A DNA stretch of 64,000 nucleotides from Macrobrachium rosenbergii (Eukaryota > Arthropoda > Malacostraca > Decapoda > Palaemonidae), in NCBI RefSeq assembly GCF_040412425.1, contig NC_089756.1:2576498-2640497 (forward strand), given 5' to 3'. Numbering within the stretch: the stretch's first letter is position 1; each line of letters opens with the position of its first letter. The position numbers and the translations under genes were made by a program. The notes under the pieces are model-generated. The model saw nothing but the letters and a program-made list of their open reading frames with translations. It ran no database searches and was not told the DNA's origin. Shown in pieces: positions 21,316 through 31,493 of the stretch.

Positions 21316-22110
21316 CTAGCGTCTAAGAACTTGGGTAAGTCCTGTTATAGCTTGACTGTCGTTAAGTTGAAAGTTCGAGCCCCCTGTAAGCTTCGCAGGA
21401 GGTGGTGGTGAAGCATGCACGCTGTGGAAGGGCACCGCAGATGGATTCAGGACACTGGCGTTGCACGTGCCTACCCCCGCTTCAGGTACGGCCGAGGGTC
21501 TGGTTGTAAACAGCCCCGTACCATGCTCAAGGCAACCAACAAATGGAGTCGATGCCCAGGTAACTGTAGGATGCATTGTGGCAGCTGTAAACACCGCTTG
21601 CGTCCCATCATTGAACATAATGGCATTGGTAACGTTGGCAGTCTTTGTTGCACCCTTGGCGTCCTTTGTTACGCCTGGTGGTTCATGCTCGGTGTTCCAG
21701 TTCTCAACCTTCTCATGTGAAGAGATGTGAGGGAGGCCAATCTCTGATTGTCTTGAGCTGCTTGAAGAGCTAGTCCCAGAACACACAGAACTGTTTTCCC
21801 TTAGACGTTTGACCTTCCATTTTGCTTCAAGTATCCTTCTTTCCTCTGCCTGTCTCTCATGCCTGTCCTTTTCTTCCCTCTCTTATCTTTCTTTTCTGGC
21901 CTTCTCTTCCCTTTCTTCTTTCTCCCTTCTCGCCCTTTCATTTTATGCATTTATAAACATTTGTCGTTTGAGTTCTTCGGCAAGTACTGTAATTGAGATA
22001 ATTGAGATCTGCAGCTGCGCAATGAAACTTTACTGTTTCTTGATTTTCTACACTTAATGTCGTCTGACCCTTTATATAAGGCCATAGCAACAGGCTTCTC
22101 AATGCCGTAT
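21316..22110 (-). pseudogene. BEL/Pao gag remnant (coiled-coil region)
   Basis: On the minus strand the stretch from about 21960 down to 21800 reads as a Glu/Arg/Lys-rich coiled coil (RREKEEREEKARKE-like) joined to the frame at 21316-21786, which is Ser/Thr-rich and ends near the RT deletion point. BEL/Pao gag proteins commonly have such a charged helical segment. The N-terminal gag region lies between this and the right LTR but is not open. Confidence 0.5.
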
Positions 22111-22239
22111 TTAGACATGCTGTACTTTGTATCATCTCAAATATTCAAACTATGCCAAGATATGTCTTGATTTGTTCAATTACAGCACACAGCGACAGAG
22201 CATCATTAAATCACCCACTCAACAGGGTAGGTATCAAAT

Positions 22240-23655
22240 TGTAAAACCCGGCAAACACAGATGCTGCAGACGACAGCAACTGTACCGAATTTTCAAATAT
22301 CTTGCCCTTTGGGGGACCAATATTTAACCTATTAGGATCCCCGACTGCACTCACAGATCAACAAGTGCAACTGTCAGCAGGAGGGAGCCTATGTCTCGAC
22401 TAGTGTGTAGCTAAAATAATCTCTTCAAGCCTCAGTTTTTATATTCTCAACTTCTTATAATGCTTCAGTGACTTCCAGAGGCATTTGCTGCAAACAAACA
22501 GCTTACATCAGTTTATTGTACAAAAAAAAATGCATACTTAATTCTACAAATAATAAATCCATAATAAACAAATTGTTTTAGTACACACAAATCACTTGCA
22601 CTCACATATGACACATAGGCTACCAGTAACCACAACAGGCGCTAGGACAGCACTCTGCCCAAACATCTAAAACTAAATAATTCCAATAAGAAATAAGCCT
22701 ACAGTGTGAAATAACAACCAAAATTTTCTATGACAAAATGAAATTGCTACGATCAAGGCAAATGCTACATGAAATACATTGCACATAAACAAACACACGT
22801 ACCCAGCACACTTCTGTAGCCTCACAAAGGGCAGAAACATTTATCCAAGAGTTAAACAGTGCCACCACCAGCCTCACAAAGTTCAGAATGTTGCTAATTA
22901 ACAGTGTTCTGAGACTCAAGGCACACACTGTAGATTCACTTCACTGCGTTGGTTGATAGTTCCAAATTCACAGGACACACTACCAAGTCTTTCTCAAACA
23001 CATGTCTGTTTACAATCAGCGACACAAAACAATCCTTCTGCAGGTGGGCTGGTGGCGACAGACATGGAACTATTCTCAAAGCCCACGACGGGGTCCAGTT
23101 CAAGACTTCCAAGTGTCTTTTACTCAACAATCATGCAACTAATAACAATGCAAATTTCACACACACACACACACACACTTCCAAACACACAACATATTCC
23201 ACATATCACACACAAGCGATCAAACTCATTTGTACAACAATACAATAAAATAAAAAAAAAAAAAAAATCAAATGAATGTTTCAAGTCTGCTATGCACGGA
23301 AATTTTTTTGTACACCAGATCACAAGCCAAACACAAATACTAGATCATTTTATGATACAATTTCATTGTGATAAGAAAGTTTATATTAAATAATGATATT
23401 TGAATAAGACACTTTTCCAATATCTATTTTGTAACATTCAAAAGCTTTGATTCGTATGTTTCTCTCTATCCGAATATATCGTAGTTACGGTTTCAAAGTG
23501 ATATTCTTAAAATCTTGCCAGATTAGAAAACGAGAGACTTATTGTTAATGGCAAACTTACCAATTTTTCTATCATTACTAAATTTTGCTTGTAATTTACT
23601 TCCAAATGATTACAAGTTACTTAGTAAGTGGGAGGGCCCTGCGCAGGATCTTACA
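22240..23655 (-). repeat. BEL/Pao right (5') LTR, uninterrupted
   Basis: 1416 bp, TGTAAAAC...TCTTACA. It aligns with the split left LTR throughout, with many substitutions and small indels, so the insertion is old. It contains a CA-repeat (about 23159-23178) and an A-run (about 23252-23267). The sequence TTAAATAATGATATT at 23386-23400 is the unoccupied equivalent of the DIRS B insertion site. Confidence 0.9.
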
Positions 23656-23660
23656 ACCTT

Positions 23661-24404
23661 AGTGATCTGATTAGGCCTTTCAAGACTACTAAGCAGCCAC
23701 GAGACGTCTCTGTTTCATGGAACTTGGATGTGATGCTGAAATGGTTAATGGGCCCTGCTTATGAACGTCTCCATTCCAATTCTCTTAAGAATTTAACAAA
23801 GAAAACTCTTTTCCTAGTAGCCTTGGCCACGGCTGGATGAGTGAGCTAGCTGTAGGCAATTGACAAACACATTGGTTTTTCTTAAGATGCTGTCTGCTCT
23901 TTTTTGCTTGGCTTCATAGCTAAGAAAGTCTCCATCTAATCCCTGGCCATGCTTGTTCTCCAATGGGAATCTTATGGACATTCTAGGACCAGAAGAGGAG
24001 GAAAGAGTCCTGTGTCCAGTAAGAGCTCTGGGTATTATTTGGACAGGACGAGGAAGATCAGAGGACCTGTCAGTAACCTCTGGTGTTCTGTGAGAAATCC
24101 GTCAAACCCCATGTCAAAGAATGCATTGTCATTCTTTCTTAGAAACCTTATTTTGGAGGCACATTCTCAAATACAGGAAGATGATCTGCCTTCTGTTAAG
24201 ATGAGGGCACACAAGATTAGGGATATGGCCATGTATGCATTCAGACATGATATGTCACTCTCGGCTATCCTGTGGTTGACATACTGTAAATGCTACTCCA
24301 TTCTTGCCTTGCACTATTTGAAAGAAATAGAGGTGATGTTTGAGGATTGTAGTACCTTAGGTCAGTTATCGATGACTGGCTCGGTATTGTGGGAAGAAGC
24401 ATAG
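23661..24404 (+). pseudogene. DIRS A tyrosine recombinase, C-terminal part (after insertion)
   Basis: The frame resumes with SDLIRPFKTTKQPRDVSVSW and SLKNLTKKTLFLVALATAG, where the first catalytic Arg region has decayed to a stop (next block VSEL). The frame at 23949-24404 carries PMSKNALSFFLRNLI, then VKMRAHKIRDMAMYAF with the His-x-x-Arg pair, and ALHYLKEIEV with the Tyr. This continues the recombinase interrupted at 8942. Stops and loss of the first Arg make it inactive. Confidence 0.8.
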
Positions 24405-25107
24405 AAAGCACCTCTTCCTATGTGTAACTTCTTCGCTTTGAATTTTGGGTGTTGAGTTCTTTTTTGGGAAGCCTGGGGGTACATGTACCCGGAGTGCCCG
24501 CCAGTCTGTGGAAGCAGTATGATGGTTTTTAATTTTTATGGTTGTCAGTGTCGGTAACGATTTTATTTGGTCTTTTTTGATTTGGTACTGCACCCAGGGC
24601 AAGGGCAAATTTTTTCTTTGTCGCCTTTGAATATTTGGGAAACTCCTTTACTCAAAAGCTCCCTCTTTAAAGTAGGGACTTATCTCGTCTGTTCCTCTAA
24701 GTCACTGCATGCCAAGATGAGCACCGACCAAAAGGAAGTAATCTCCTGCTGTGGCTCTCTTATCAGGTAAGGATACAACAAGCATTTTGCCAATATGCAA
24801 ACAGATTTCATGCTTCAGACTCATCTTCATATCAGACTGTTTTTGAAACAGAATATGTCCATTTATCCCACCACCTATCAATGTGGGATTCAGCTATGTA
24901 ATTACTTGGTAAGTTACATATATGAAAATGGTATTTTCATGATAAAATCAAGTTTCATAAATACTTACCAAGTAATTACAGATCAGAGCCCTCCCTCCTC
25001 TTCTCTGATGGGCATTAAGCACAAAAGAAGTGATTTTCTCTGTTTTGTTGTACCTATCATTACCCAACAGAGGGCGGGGTAGTTACCTATACTTAAACAA
25101 TTGAATT

Positions 25108-25110
<3 letters not shown>
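24405..25110. repeat. DIRS A 3' end with internal complementary region
   Basis: After the YR the sequence passes through non-coding DNA to an inverted repeat at 24895-24990, in which GTAATTACTTGGTAAGT and ACTTACCAAGTAATTAC face each other around a central palindromic TATTTTCAT region. This is the expected place for a DIRS internal complementary region. The right terminal repeat appears truncated where a (CT)n tract begins at about 25111. Confidence 0.6.

Positions 25111-25182
<72 letters not shown>
25111..25182. repeat. (CT)n microsatellite
   Basis: A perfect CT dinucleotide tract of about 72 bp. Confidence 0.95.
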
Positions 25183-25186
<4 letters not shown>

Positions 25187-25485
25187 TATTACGCCAAAGG
25201 ATACCCGTAGAATGTGAGAGACGGATAGATAGATAGAAAGGGGGCTATTGGCTGGAAGGGTAAGAAGTAGCGAATCACACAGCAGGGTGTAAATAAAGGA
25301 TATGTTACCTCAATGCTGATTGGCTCGTAGCACAACACGCTGGTGGCTGGAAGGATAGAAGAACCAATCACAGAGCAGGATACTGTATTAGCTTTACTAG
25401 TTGCTCATTGGCTTGTAGCTCCAATACTTTGTGAGGGAGTTTCCCCTCTTTTTTATGACTGATATTAGTTTAATGTTCACTGATA

Positions 25486-25635
25486 CTTTATATTCTTATA
25501 ACCTAGTTTTGTGAGCTTTATATTCTTATAACCTAGTTTTGTGAGCTTTATATTCTTATAACCTAGTTTTGTGAGCTTTATATTCTTATAACCTAGTTTT
25601 GTGAGCTTTATGTTCTTATAACCTAGTTTTGTGAA
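25486..25635. repeat. 30-bp minisatellite, about five copies
   Basis: Unit ACCTAGTTTTGTGAGCTTTA plus TATTCTTATA, nearly perfect over five copies. One copy has a single change to TGTTCTTATA. Confidence 0.95.
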
Positions 25636-25709
25636 TTAACTTATATTTACCTTTGTGTACATACTGTCACTAGTGTATTGAATATTTTTAATGTGCAAAT
25701 GTATTTTTG

Positions 25710-25896
25710 TTTCTCTCTCTCTCTTTCTCTCTCTCCCGTAGCTGTGAACCATATTTTTTTAAGAGTAATGATATAAGATGACTTTGAAATGATATTCAAG
25801 TGTTTTAGGATAATAGTTAAAGGTATATTTTTGTTTGAACTATTAAAATAAGCAGTTACAAGCAGTTTAGTTTAAGATGTACTGTACTCAGTTCAC

Positions 25897-25980
<84 letters not shown>

Positions 25981-26116
25981 GGGGTAACTTTATTAGTGTT
26001 CACACGTAGCTGTGAGCCATATATTTTCAAGGGTAATGTTGTAAGATGACTGTGAAATGATATTAAAGTGTAAGCAGTTATAAGCATTTTAGTTAAGGTA
26101 TACTGTACTCAGTTCA

Positions 26117-26169
<53 letters not shown>

Positions 26170-26352
26170 ACAACAGCTGCTGACTGGAAGGAGTCAGTCA
26201 CTCATTAAGGTACCAGCTTTCCTCGATGCTGATTGGCTTGAAATATGTAGTTACTTATAAGCATTTTTAGAGTAGGGTTCCAATGTATCACAGATTTTTG
26301 GTATTTGCGGGTGGTTGTGGTCCCTAACCCCGCGAATGCAGGGGGTCAACTG
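25710..26352 (+). repeat. MITE-derived sequence with embedded (CT)n tracts
   Basis: (CT)n tracts at about 25902-25977 and 26120-26165 are separated by repeated segments sharing GTAGCTGTGARCCATAT, TAAGATGACTNTGAAATGATATT and TGTACTCAGTTCACC. The right end, GGGGTCAACTG followed by TA at 26353, matches the end of the TA-flanked MITE at 31140-31491. The internal sequence (AACTATTAAAATAAGCAGTTA) matches the inverted copy at 53491-53660. The left terminus is not identified. Confidence 0.6.
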
Positions 26353-27109
26353 TATATCCATCTTTGTTTTGGGGATGAGTGGCTTCTTCCTCGTTCCCTT
26401 CAGTGAAGAATGCAGGAGTTCTAGTCTTCGATAAGGGACTCCCTATTACTTACCATTCCTCCCAGGGAGAAAGGGAATTGGGAATCAGAAATTAGCCTGG
26501 TGGCTAGATGACAGGAACCTCAGAGTGCCTCTTCACACTCCCCCTCCTGTCATGCTCTTGCTCTCAGGTGCATCAACCAAAGGATGAGGTGCACACCTGG
26601 AAGAGTTGCTGCTTTCAGGCGAGTGGAACCAGAATGCCAAACACCTCCACATCAATATCCTGGAACTGAAGACAGCTTCTTTACCTTTTCAAGAGGTTCA
26701 GGACCTTGGCGAGCTACTCTGTGGAGCTGATGAATGTCAGTACCCCTGTCACCACAGGAGTAACTTTTGTCAACAAACGGGAGGGCGGGAGACTGGTTTC
26801 TCTTCAACTCTAAATGTTGGCGGCGTAGGTGTAAGAGTGGGCAGTTATACACTCGCTAGAGCTGTTAGCCAGGTACATTCTGGGAACCAGGACGTAATGG
26901 CAAATAAGGTCAATCACCCAGACATTACACAGGATTTTCCAATCTTTGGAAATTCCTAACAATAGGTCAACACAACAGAAGCTGTCACTGTGCAGTTCCA
27001 TCATTCCACTTCCATGGTCGTCAGCAGAAACATCTCCCAACACCCACGGAACAATCTTGAGGCCTCGGAAGAGGCAAAGGGATCTCTCAATTGCTCTCCC
27101 TTGTCTAGG

Positions 27110-27480
27110 GACATAGGGACTGTTGTACAGGGCTCTTCAGACCCCCATGCTGTGGGAGCAACAGAGGCACGGGTCTCCATGGACACTCATGCCTCCAACA
27201 CCGTTCCCAGAAAGTTACCTTCCTAGGCCAGTGAAGAACCTTCCACACTGCACGGGGCTCCTCGGACCCCCATGTATTGGTAGCAATTGTTGCCTGGGGT
27301 CCTACAGGTGCACAGTTCTCCATGGACACCCGTGTCACCAGAGGTGCATAGGACTCTAGTAGAACCCTGTATCACCAATATCGGCCCTGAGAAGTCTTTT
27401 CCCCAGGCAGATAAAGGTTCTTCTGCCACTGCAGAGTCCCACGGACTCCCGTGACACCAGTAAGGTCCCCTGGTCTTCGG
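27110..27480. repeat. Degenerate ~95-110-bp tandem repeats inside DIRS C
   Basis: Segments containing GGGCTCNTCNGACCCCCATG and CTCCATGGACACYCRTG recur about three times, with progressive divergence. Confidence 0.55.
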
Positions 27481-28693
27481 ACCTGGGACCGATTTAACGA
27501 GAGAGGAGTGAAGACTGAGCACACAGGTGCAGCCTCACCCCCCTGCACATTCTTGTATGGGAACGTGCCAGGGTCCCAGAAACGTGATGCAGACCCACAG
27601 GTAAGTTGACCTGGAGAAGGTCTTCTGCTTAGTCTTCTTTGTTTGTGAGGTCTCAGCCTTGAGGAAGACTACAGCACTCGAGGAGATGAGGTTCTGTCAC
27701 GCTTGGGTTTCTCCCAGAACTCGTAGCAAAGACTTTAGAGTCACAGTCAGTCCCATCTAGGAACTGGTTGTTAGTGATCGTAACAAGATATTACTGTATC
27801 CAGTTAGAGTGCTACAGTACTATCTTCAGAGGAATTGACATCTCAGGCATTAGTGTCAACGACTCTTCATTAGTACTGGCTCATCTAAGAAAGAAGTGTT
27901 CAAGTAGACTATTTCTTTCTAGCCTTGTGAAGCTATCATTGGGCGGACTCTACACCCAGCAAGTAGCCAGGAGTTTGTTCGGAGTACCTCACGAGGATAG
28001 GGACAATAGTCCATCCTTCGCATTCTGAAAGAACCTGTCGGTTCTACAGGTATTAGACAGAAAGTGGTCCAGGCTGTCCACTCTCATGTCTTTCTACCTT
28101 CAGGACAATGCCCACTGGCCCTGGGTCCTGTGGTGGCTACTCAACAAGTTGTGTAGTTCGCCCAGCTCCCATAATGGACAGTTTGCATCTTGCTTGAGGT
28201 GTTTGGTGGTGAAGAGTGAATGTTAGTGGGGGACTGGCCCCCCTCCCTTCTCTCTTTTATCTTTCCTCTCTGGCAGAGAGAGGTGAGTGGTCATCCATCA
28301 CATGCTGGTTGGGTGGGCCATGCAGGTGAGCCTACATAACTGAATGCCCTGTCTATAATCTTAGATAGATTAATAGATGCAAGTCCTCCCCTCTCTCTAG
28401 CAGGGGGAGAGAAGGACGGATGATAAAACAACCCATTGGTTAATCTCTAGTTTTATTGTCTCCGATGCTCTGGGTTCATCATAGCCTTTTTCGAAGCAGT
28501 GTTGCTACACACACATTATTTTGAAAGGTCCAGAAGTCTGACAGTTGAACACACAGTTGTTCACACCTTTGTTCAACATGTCAGAGGTGTGGTCTCCCTT
28601 CTTTGCTCTTACATGACCAGGAAGGAGACCCAGGTGATGCGAATTACCAGTCAGTTCAGAAGCTAGCTTACTCGGAATCCTCCCACCAAGGAA

Positions 28694-28790
28694 GTAAGTC
28701 TTTCTATGTAAAGACTGATGGTTTGTATAGTGGGAACAAATAACAAATTTTAGAAGTTATTTGTATTTTTCCTAACCATACAAGCCTGAG
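28694..28790. repeat. DIRS C internal complementary region
   Basis: TGTAAAGACTGATGGTTTGT and CAAGCCTGAGGTCTTTGCA face each other around GGAACAAATAAC, the presumed circle junction. The matching right terminal repeat is at about 28852-28912. Confidence 0.75.
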
Positions 28791-28915
28791 GTCTTTGCAG
28801 TTAAATGCCCACCTCAATGGCTGGTCTCCAGCTGCGCTAAAGTATATTCCTTTGTAAAGACCTCAGGTTTGTATAGTTAGGAAAAATATAAATTACTTTA
28901 AAAATTTGTCATATT

Positions 28916-29081
28916 TTTATTTTATGAGGGAGTTTTGATGTATTGTACATCATTCCCAATATTGTTACAAGATTTTTGGATTTTTTGTTGCTGAAAAGTT
29001 TGATAATACAGTAATGTTAATCTTTGTGTATATAGCTGAAGAATAAATTAGTTTTATTAGTGAACATTTTTCTCTTGACAG
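28916..29081 (+). other. Intron 3' end of the CHORDC1-like gene
   Basis: AT-rich sequence ends in a polypyrimidine stretch and acceptor TTTTTCTCTTGACAG (AG at 29080-29081). How far the intron reaches to the left is unknown; DIRS C at least seems to lie inside it. Confidence 0.6.
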
Positions 29082-29291
29082 CTTATTGATGTAGATCAAA
29101 GCACAGTAACACTTGCAGCATCGAAGGTAGAAGTAAAACTCAAGAAAGCCGAGCCCAAGAGTTGGAAGACCCTAAACATTGAACGTAACAGTGACACTTG
29201 TGACACTAAGCCCAATAAAACAGACGACGAAAAAGCGGCAGAGGAGGAGCTAGAAAGTAAGGTAGATGTGATAGACTTGAGCGACATTTGA
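29082..29291 (+). CDS. CHORDC1: CHORD-containing protein (CHORDC1/Morgana), terminal exon
   Basis: The exon opens right after an AG acceptor in phase 0 and reads 69 codons to a TGA at 29289-29291. The peptide LIDVDQSTVTLAASKVEVKL followed by KKAEPKSWKTLNIE matches the last strands of the CS (p23-like) domain of CHORDC1, where family members read IDV, then T-KIEI-KAEP and W. The remaining tail is Lys/Glu/Asp-rich and ends VDVIDLSDI. CHORDC1 is an Hsp90 co-chaperone with two zinc-binding CHORD domains before the CS domain; those exons are not in the readable part of the window. CS domains also occur in SGT1 and related proteins, but the local motif spacing fits CHORDC1 best. Confidence 0.75.
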   Translation, partial: LIDVDQSTVTLAASKVEVKLKKAEPKSWKTLNIERNSDTCDTKPNKTDDEKAAEEELESKVDVIDLSDI

Positions 29292-31137
29292 GATTGTGAA
29301 AAGTTAGTATAAAGCAATCCTCTCTTTTTAGTGGTGATGTTATGACAATAGTTGCAGTTTTCTAGGTAATCACAAGCATGTATTTAGGTTTTAAAAGGAT
29401 CGCAGATGGTGATCCATCATGTGAACTGGGTTTCATTGAGAAATGGAGGCTATGCATAAATATGTTTTAAATAAGGAACTGTAAAGAAATACTCTTGTTT
29501 ATTTCCTAAGGTCTGGGAGAATGTTTATTTTGTATTGTTAATGGCATTACAATATGCCTTAATTTATATCCTATGAAACCTGCTGTTCTCATCATTACAT
29601 TGACTGGAATGCACAAGCATACCCAGTAATGGCTACATTTTTGTGTACTTCAGTCCACTTTATCAAATTGGTCTCCTGTTTTCTGTGAGAACTAGTTTCG
29701 GTTTTTTCTTGTGGCCCAATAAGGAAATTTGGTGCTTCCATTTTCTTGTTTGTGGCACACAGCATGCCTTTGCTTCCTTCCTTACCTGTATCTGTAAAGA
29801 ACTTGAATTATAAGTCCATCTGCTTTGACATTTTTTTTTTTTCAACATTTATCTACTTACTGTTAAATATAGGTAAACAAACCCATTACTTGTAGTGCCC
29901 AGTAATTTTGTCCTGAAATATTCTCTAACAAAAGTTCTCCAAATGAAAAGATGGACAACAGCTTTAGGCAGGTACCTATTGCCTATAGAACCATCAGTTC
30001 CTCACTGCCGTTCTGATCTATTCCTTCTTTGTTAATTGTAACACGATTTGCCCCAGCCCAGACTGTTCTGGCAATAGTGCTGATGACTTTTTGTATTACA
30101 TTTTCCTTACTTTAACATGTTATCCATTACCATATTTTAGTTTTATCTTTGCATTTTCAGCCTTTTTTTATAACACACTTATCAGTGAAGAACTCTGGTG
30201 ATTTTCCTATTAAACTATTTTAGTGCTTAGGATAATCTTTACGGTTTAGGTTATCTAACTCTAATACATATCTGCAGCTCTTTGTAGTTGTTAAAATAGT
30301 TAATATTCTTACAGATAGTGTGTTAGTCAGGACTTTGCCTTATTTCTGTGTTTAAATGGTTTTGTTTTCCTTGTGAACCTGTTAACCAATCACTATTTTA
30401 TTGTGAGTGGGAGCCATTTCATTTGATCATGATCTTTTAGTGTTAGTCTAGTAACAATGTGTCTTGTGGTAGCTTCATATTGTATGGCTTTAATCTGATT
30501 TCTCAGAATTTACTTATTTAGAGTTTGAGCCCCCTTTGCTATGCAATAGTCCCTGATTTTAGCAGAATCACCATGTTGTAGCAATATTCTGCTGTTTATT
30601 TAAGAGTTCAGGTGTCCCATTGCTATGTAACAGTCCCTGATTTTAGTGGAATCCCCATATTTTAGCAATGTTCTGCTATTTAAGAGTTCAGTTGCCCATT
30701 TGCTATGTAACAGTCCCTGATTTTAACAGAATTCCCATATTTTAGCAACATTCTTCTGTTCATGTACATTATATTAATTCTGTAGTTGTATTTGGTTTTG
30801 AAAGTGACTGTTCAGTACTTTAATACTAGCAGGTTATCAGTGTTTTCAATAGATTATTGCGTAAGTGCCACATTTTACACAAACCGATATTGTCAACTAT
30901 TGTAAATTGTGCTCACGCACACTTTGTGTTGAAAGCTTTTAGCGGTATTCTGCTGTTTATATACAGTATGTAAATTTTTAGGTACCGTATTTGCTAGCAT
31001 ACTAGACCCCCTGCCCCAGTTTCAGAAGAGAATATTATGGGAAATATATAGCTATAGTATGGCAGAAAAAATCTAGGACAACAGGAAGATATCTTTATGA
31101 TAATAGTTTACGTGAGAAAATAAAAGCAACTTAGGTA
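29292..31137 (+). other. Probable 3'UTR of the CHORDC1-like gene
   Basis: AT-rich DNA without long frames follows directly on the stop codon. It includes a triplicated ~88-bp segment (30521-30770). Candidate poly(A) signals exist; AATAAA at 31959-31964 beyond the MITE is one possibility, so the transcript end is not fixed. Confidence 0.4.
30521..30770. repeat. ~88-bp tandem repeat, three copies
   Basis: Units share TTTGCTATGYAAYAGTCCC, TGATTTTAG, CATATTTTAGCAAYATTCT and AAGAGTTCAG. Confidence 0.85.
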
Positions 31138-31139
31138 TA

Positions 31140-31491
31140 CAGTGGACCTCGCCTATTTGCTGTTCCAGATTCGTGGCTTCACCTATTCGCGGAATTCTCT
31201 GTGGAACATATATTCACATTATTTGCGGGAAATTCGCCTATTGGCGGTATTTTTCATTGAGAAATATTCACAAATTACTGTATTTTCATATATTCGTGAC
31301 TAAATGCACTTTCTGTGATAAATCTATTAAAATATTTAGGTATAAGCATTTTTAGAGGGTTTTTAGTATTTTGAACTATTAAAATAGGCAGTTATAAGTG
31401 TTTTTAGAGGGGTGTTAAGTATTTGCGGATTTTAGCTATTCGCGGGGGATGGTGGTACGCATCCCCCACAAATACCACCGGGGGTCAACAG
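31140..31491. mobile_element. TA-flanked MITE (pogo/Tigger- or Tc1/mariner-like), 352 bp
   Basis: Ends CAGTGGACCTCGCC and, reverse-complemented, CTGTTGACCCCCGG form imperfect terminal inverted repeats and are flanked by TA on both sides (31138-31139 and 31492-31493). The element has no coding capacity. Related ends occur at 26352 and 53491. The superfamily is inferred from the TA target and the CAGT/CTGT tips. Confidence 0.75.
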
Positions 31492-31493
31492 TA

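Larger units (their letters stand above)
8943..23655 (-). mobile_element. BEL/Pao LTR retrotransposon inserted in DIRS A (itself carrying DIRS B)
   Basis: The two LTRs start TGTAAAA and end TCTTACA, giving TGTAA/TTACA terminal inverted repeats. The right LTR is 22240-23655 (1416 bp). The left LTR is 8943-10071 plus 18175-18438, split by DIRS B. The element is flanked by the direct repeat ACCTT at 8938-8942 and 23656-23660, a 5-bp target duplication as expected for this superfamily. Internal minus-strand coding is a gag fragment, RT, RNase H, H2C2 and integrase. Protease and early RT are deleted. The polypurine tract GGGGGCAG abuts the downstream (left) LTR at 18439. Confidence 0.9.
5327..25110 (+). 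mobile_element. DIRS-type retrotransposon A (5'-truncated, split by a 14.7-kb nested insertion)
   Basis: The two pieces are 5327-8942 and 23661-25110; the intervening 8943-23655 is a BEL/Pao element flanked by ACCTT. Domain order on the plus strand is gag, RT, RNase H, the conserved post-RNase H domain, and tyrosine recombinase (YR). The YR is cut by the insertion and resumes at 23.66 kb. The 3' part ends with an inverted-repeat region (24895-24990) typical of the DIRS internal complementary region. The left terminal inverted repeat is missing because the element begins at an (AT)n tract. Many stops and frameshifts make it non-functional. Confidence 0.85.
26360..28915 (+). mobile_element. DIRS-type retrotransposon C (5'-truncated)
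   Basis: Decayed RT/RNase H lies at about 26390-26830, with GAHLEELLLSGEWNQNAKHL, then INILELKTASL and a VTFVNKREGG-like block in another frame. A poorly conserved central region follows. YR C-terminal blocks lie at about 27980-28170: HEDR (His-x-x-Arg) and SFYLQDNAH with the Tyr. An ICR at 28694-28790 and the right terminal repeat ending near 28912 close the element. It shares the ICR junction GGAACAAATAAC with element D, so C and D belong to one subfamily. Gag and most of RT are absent. Confidence 0.7.

Noticed and set aside
25893..26087. Arg-Glu repeat frame
   Set aside because: Translation of a (CT)n tract on the minus strand.
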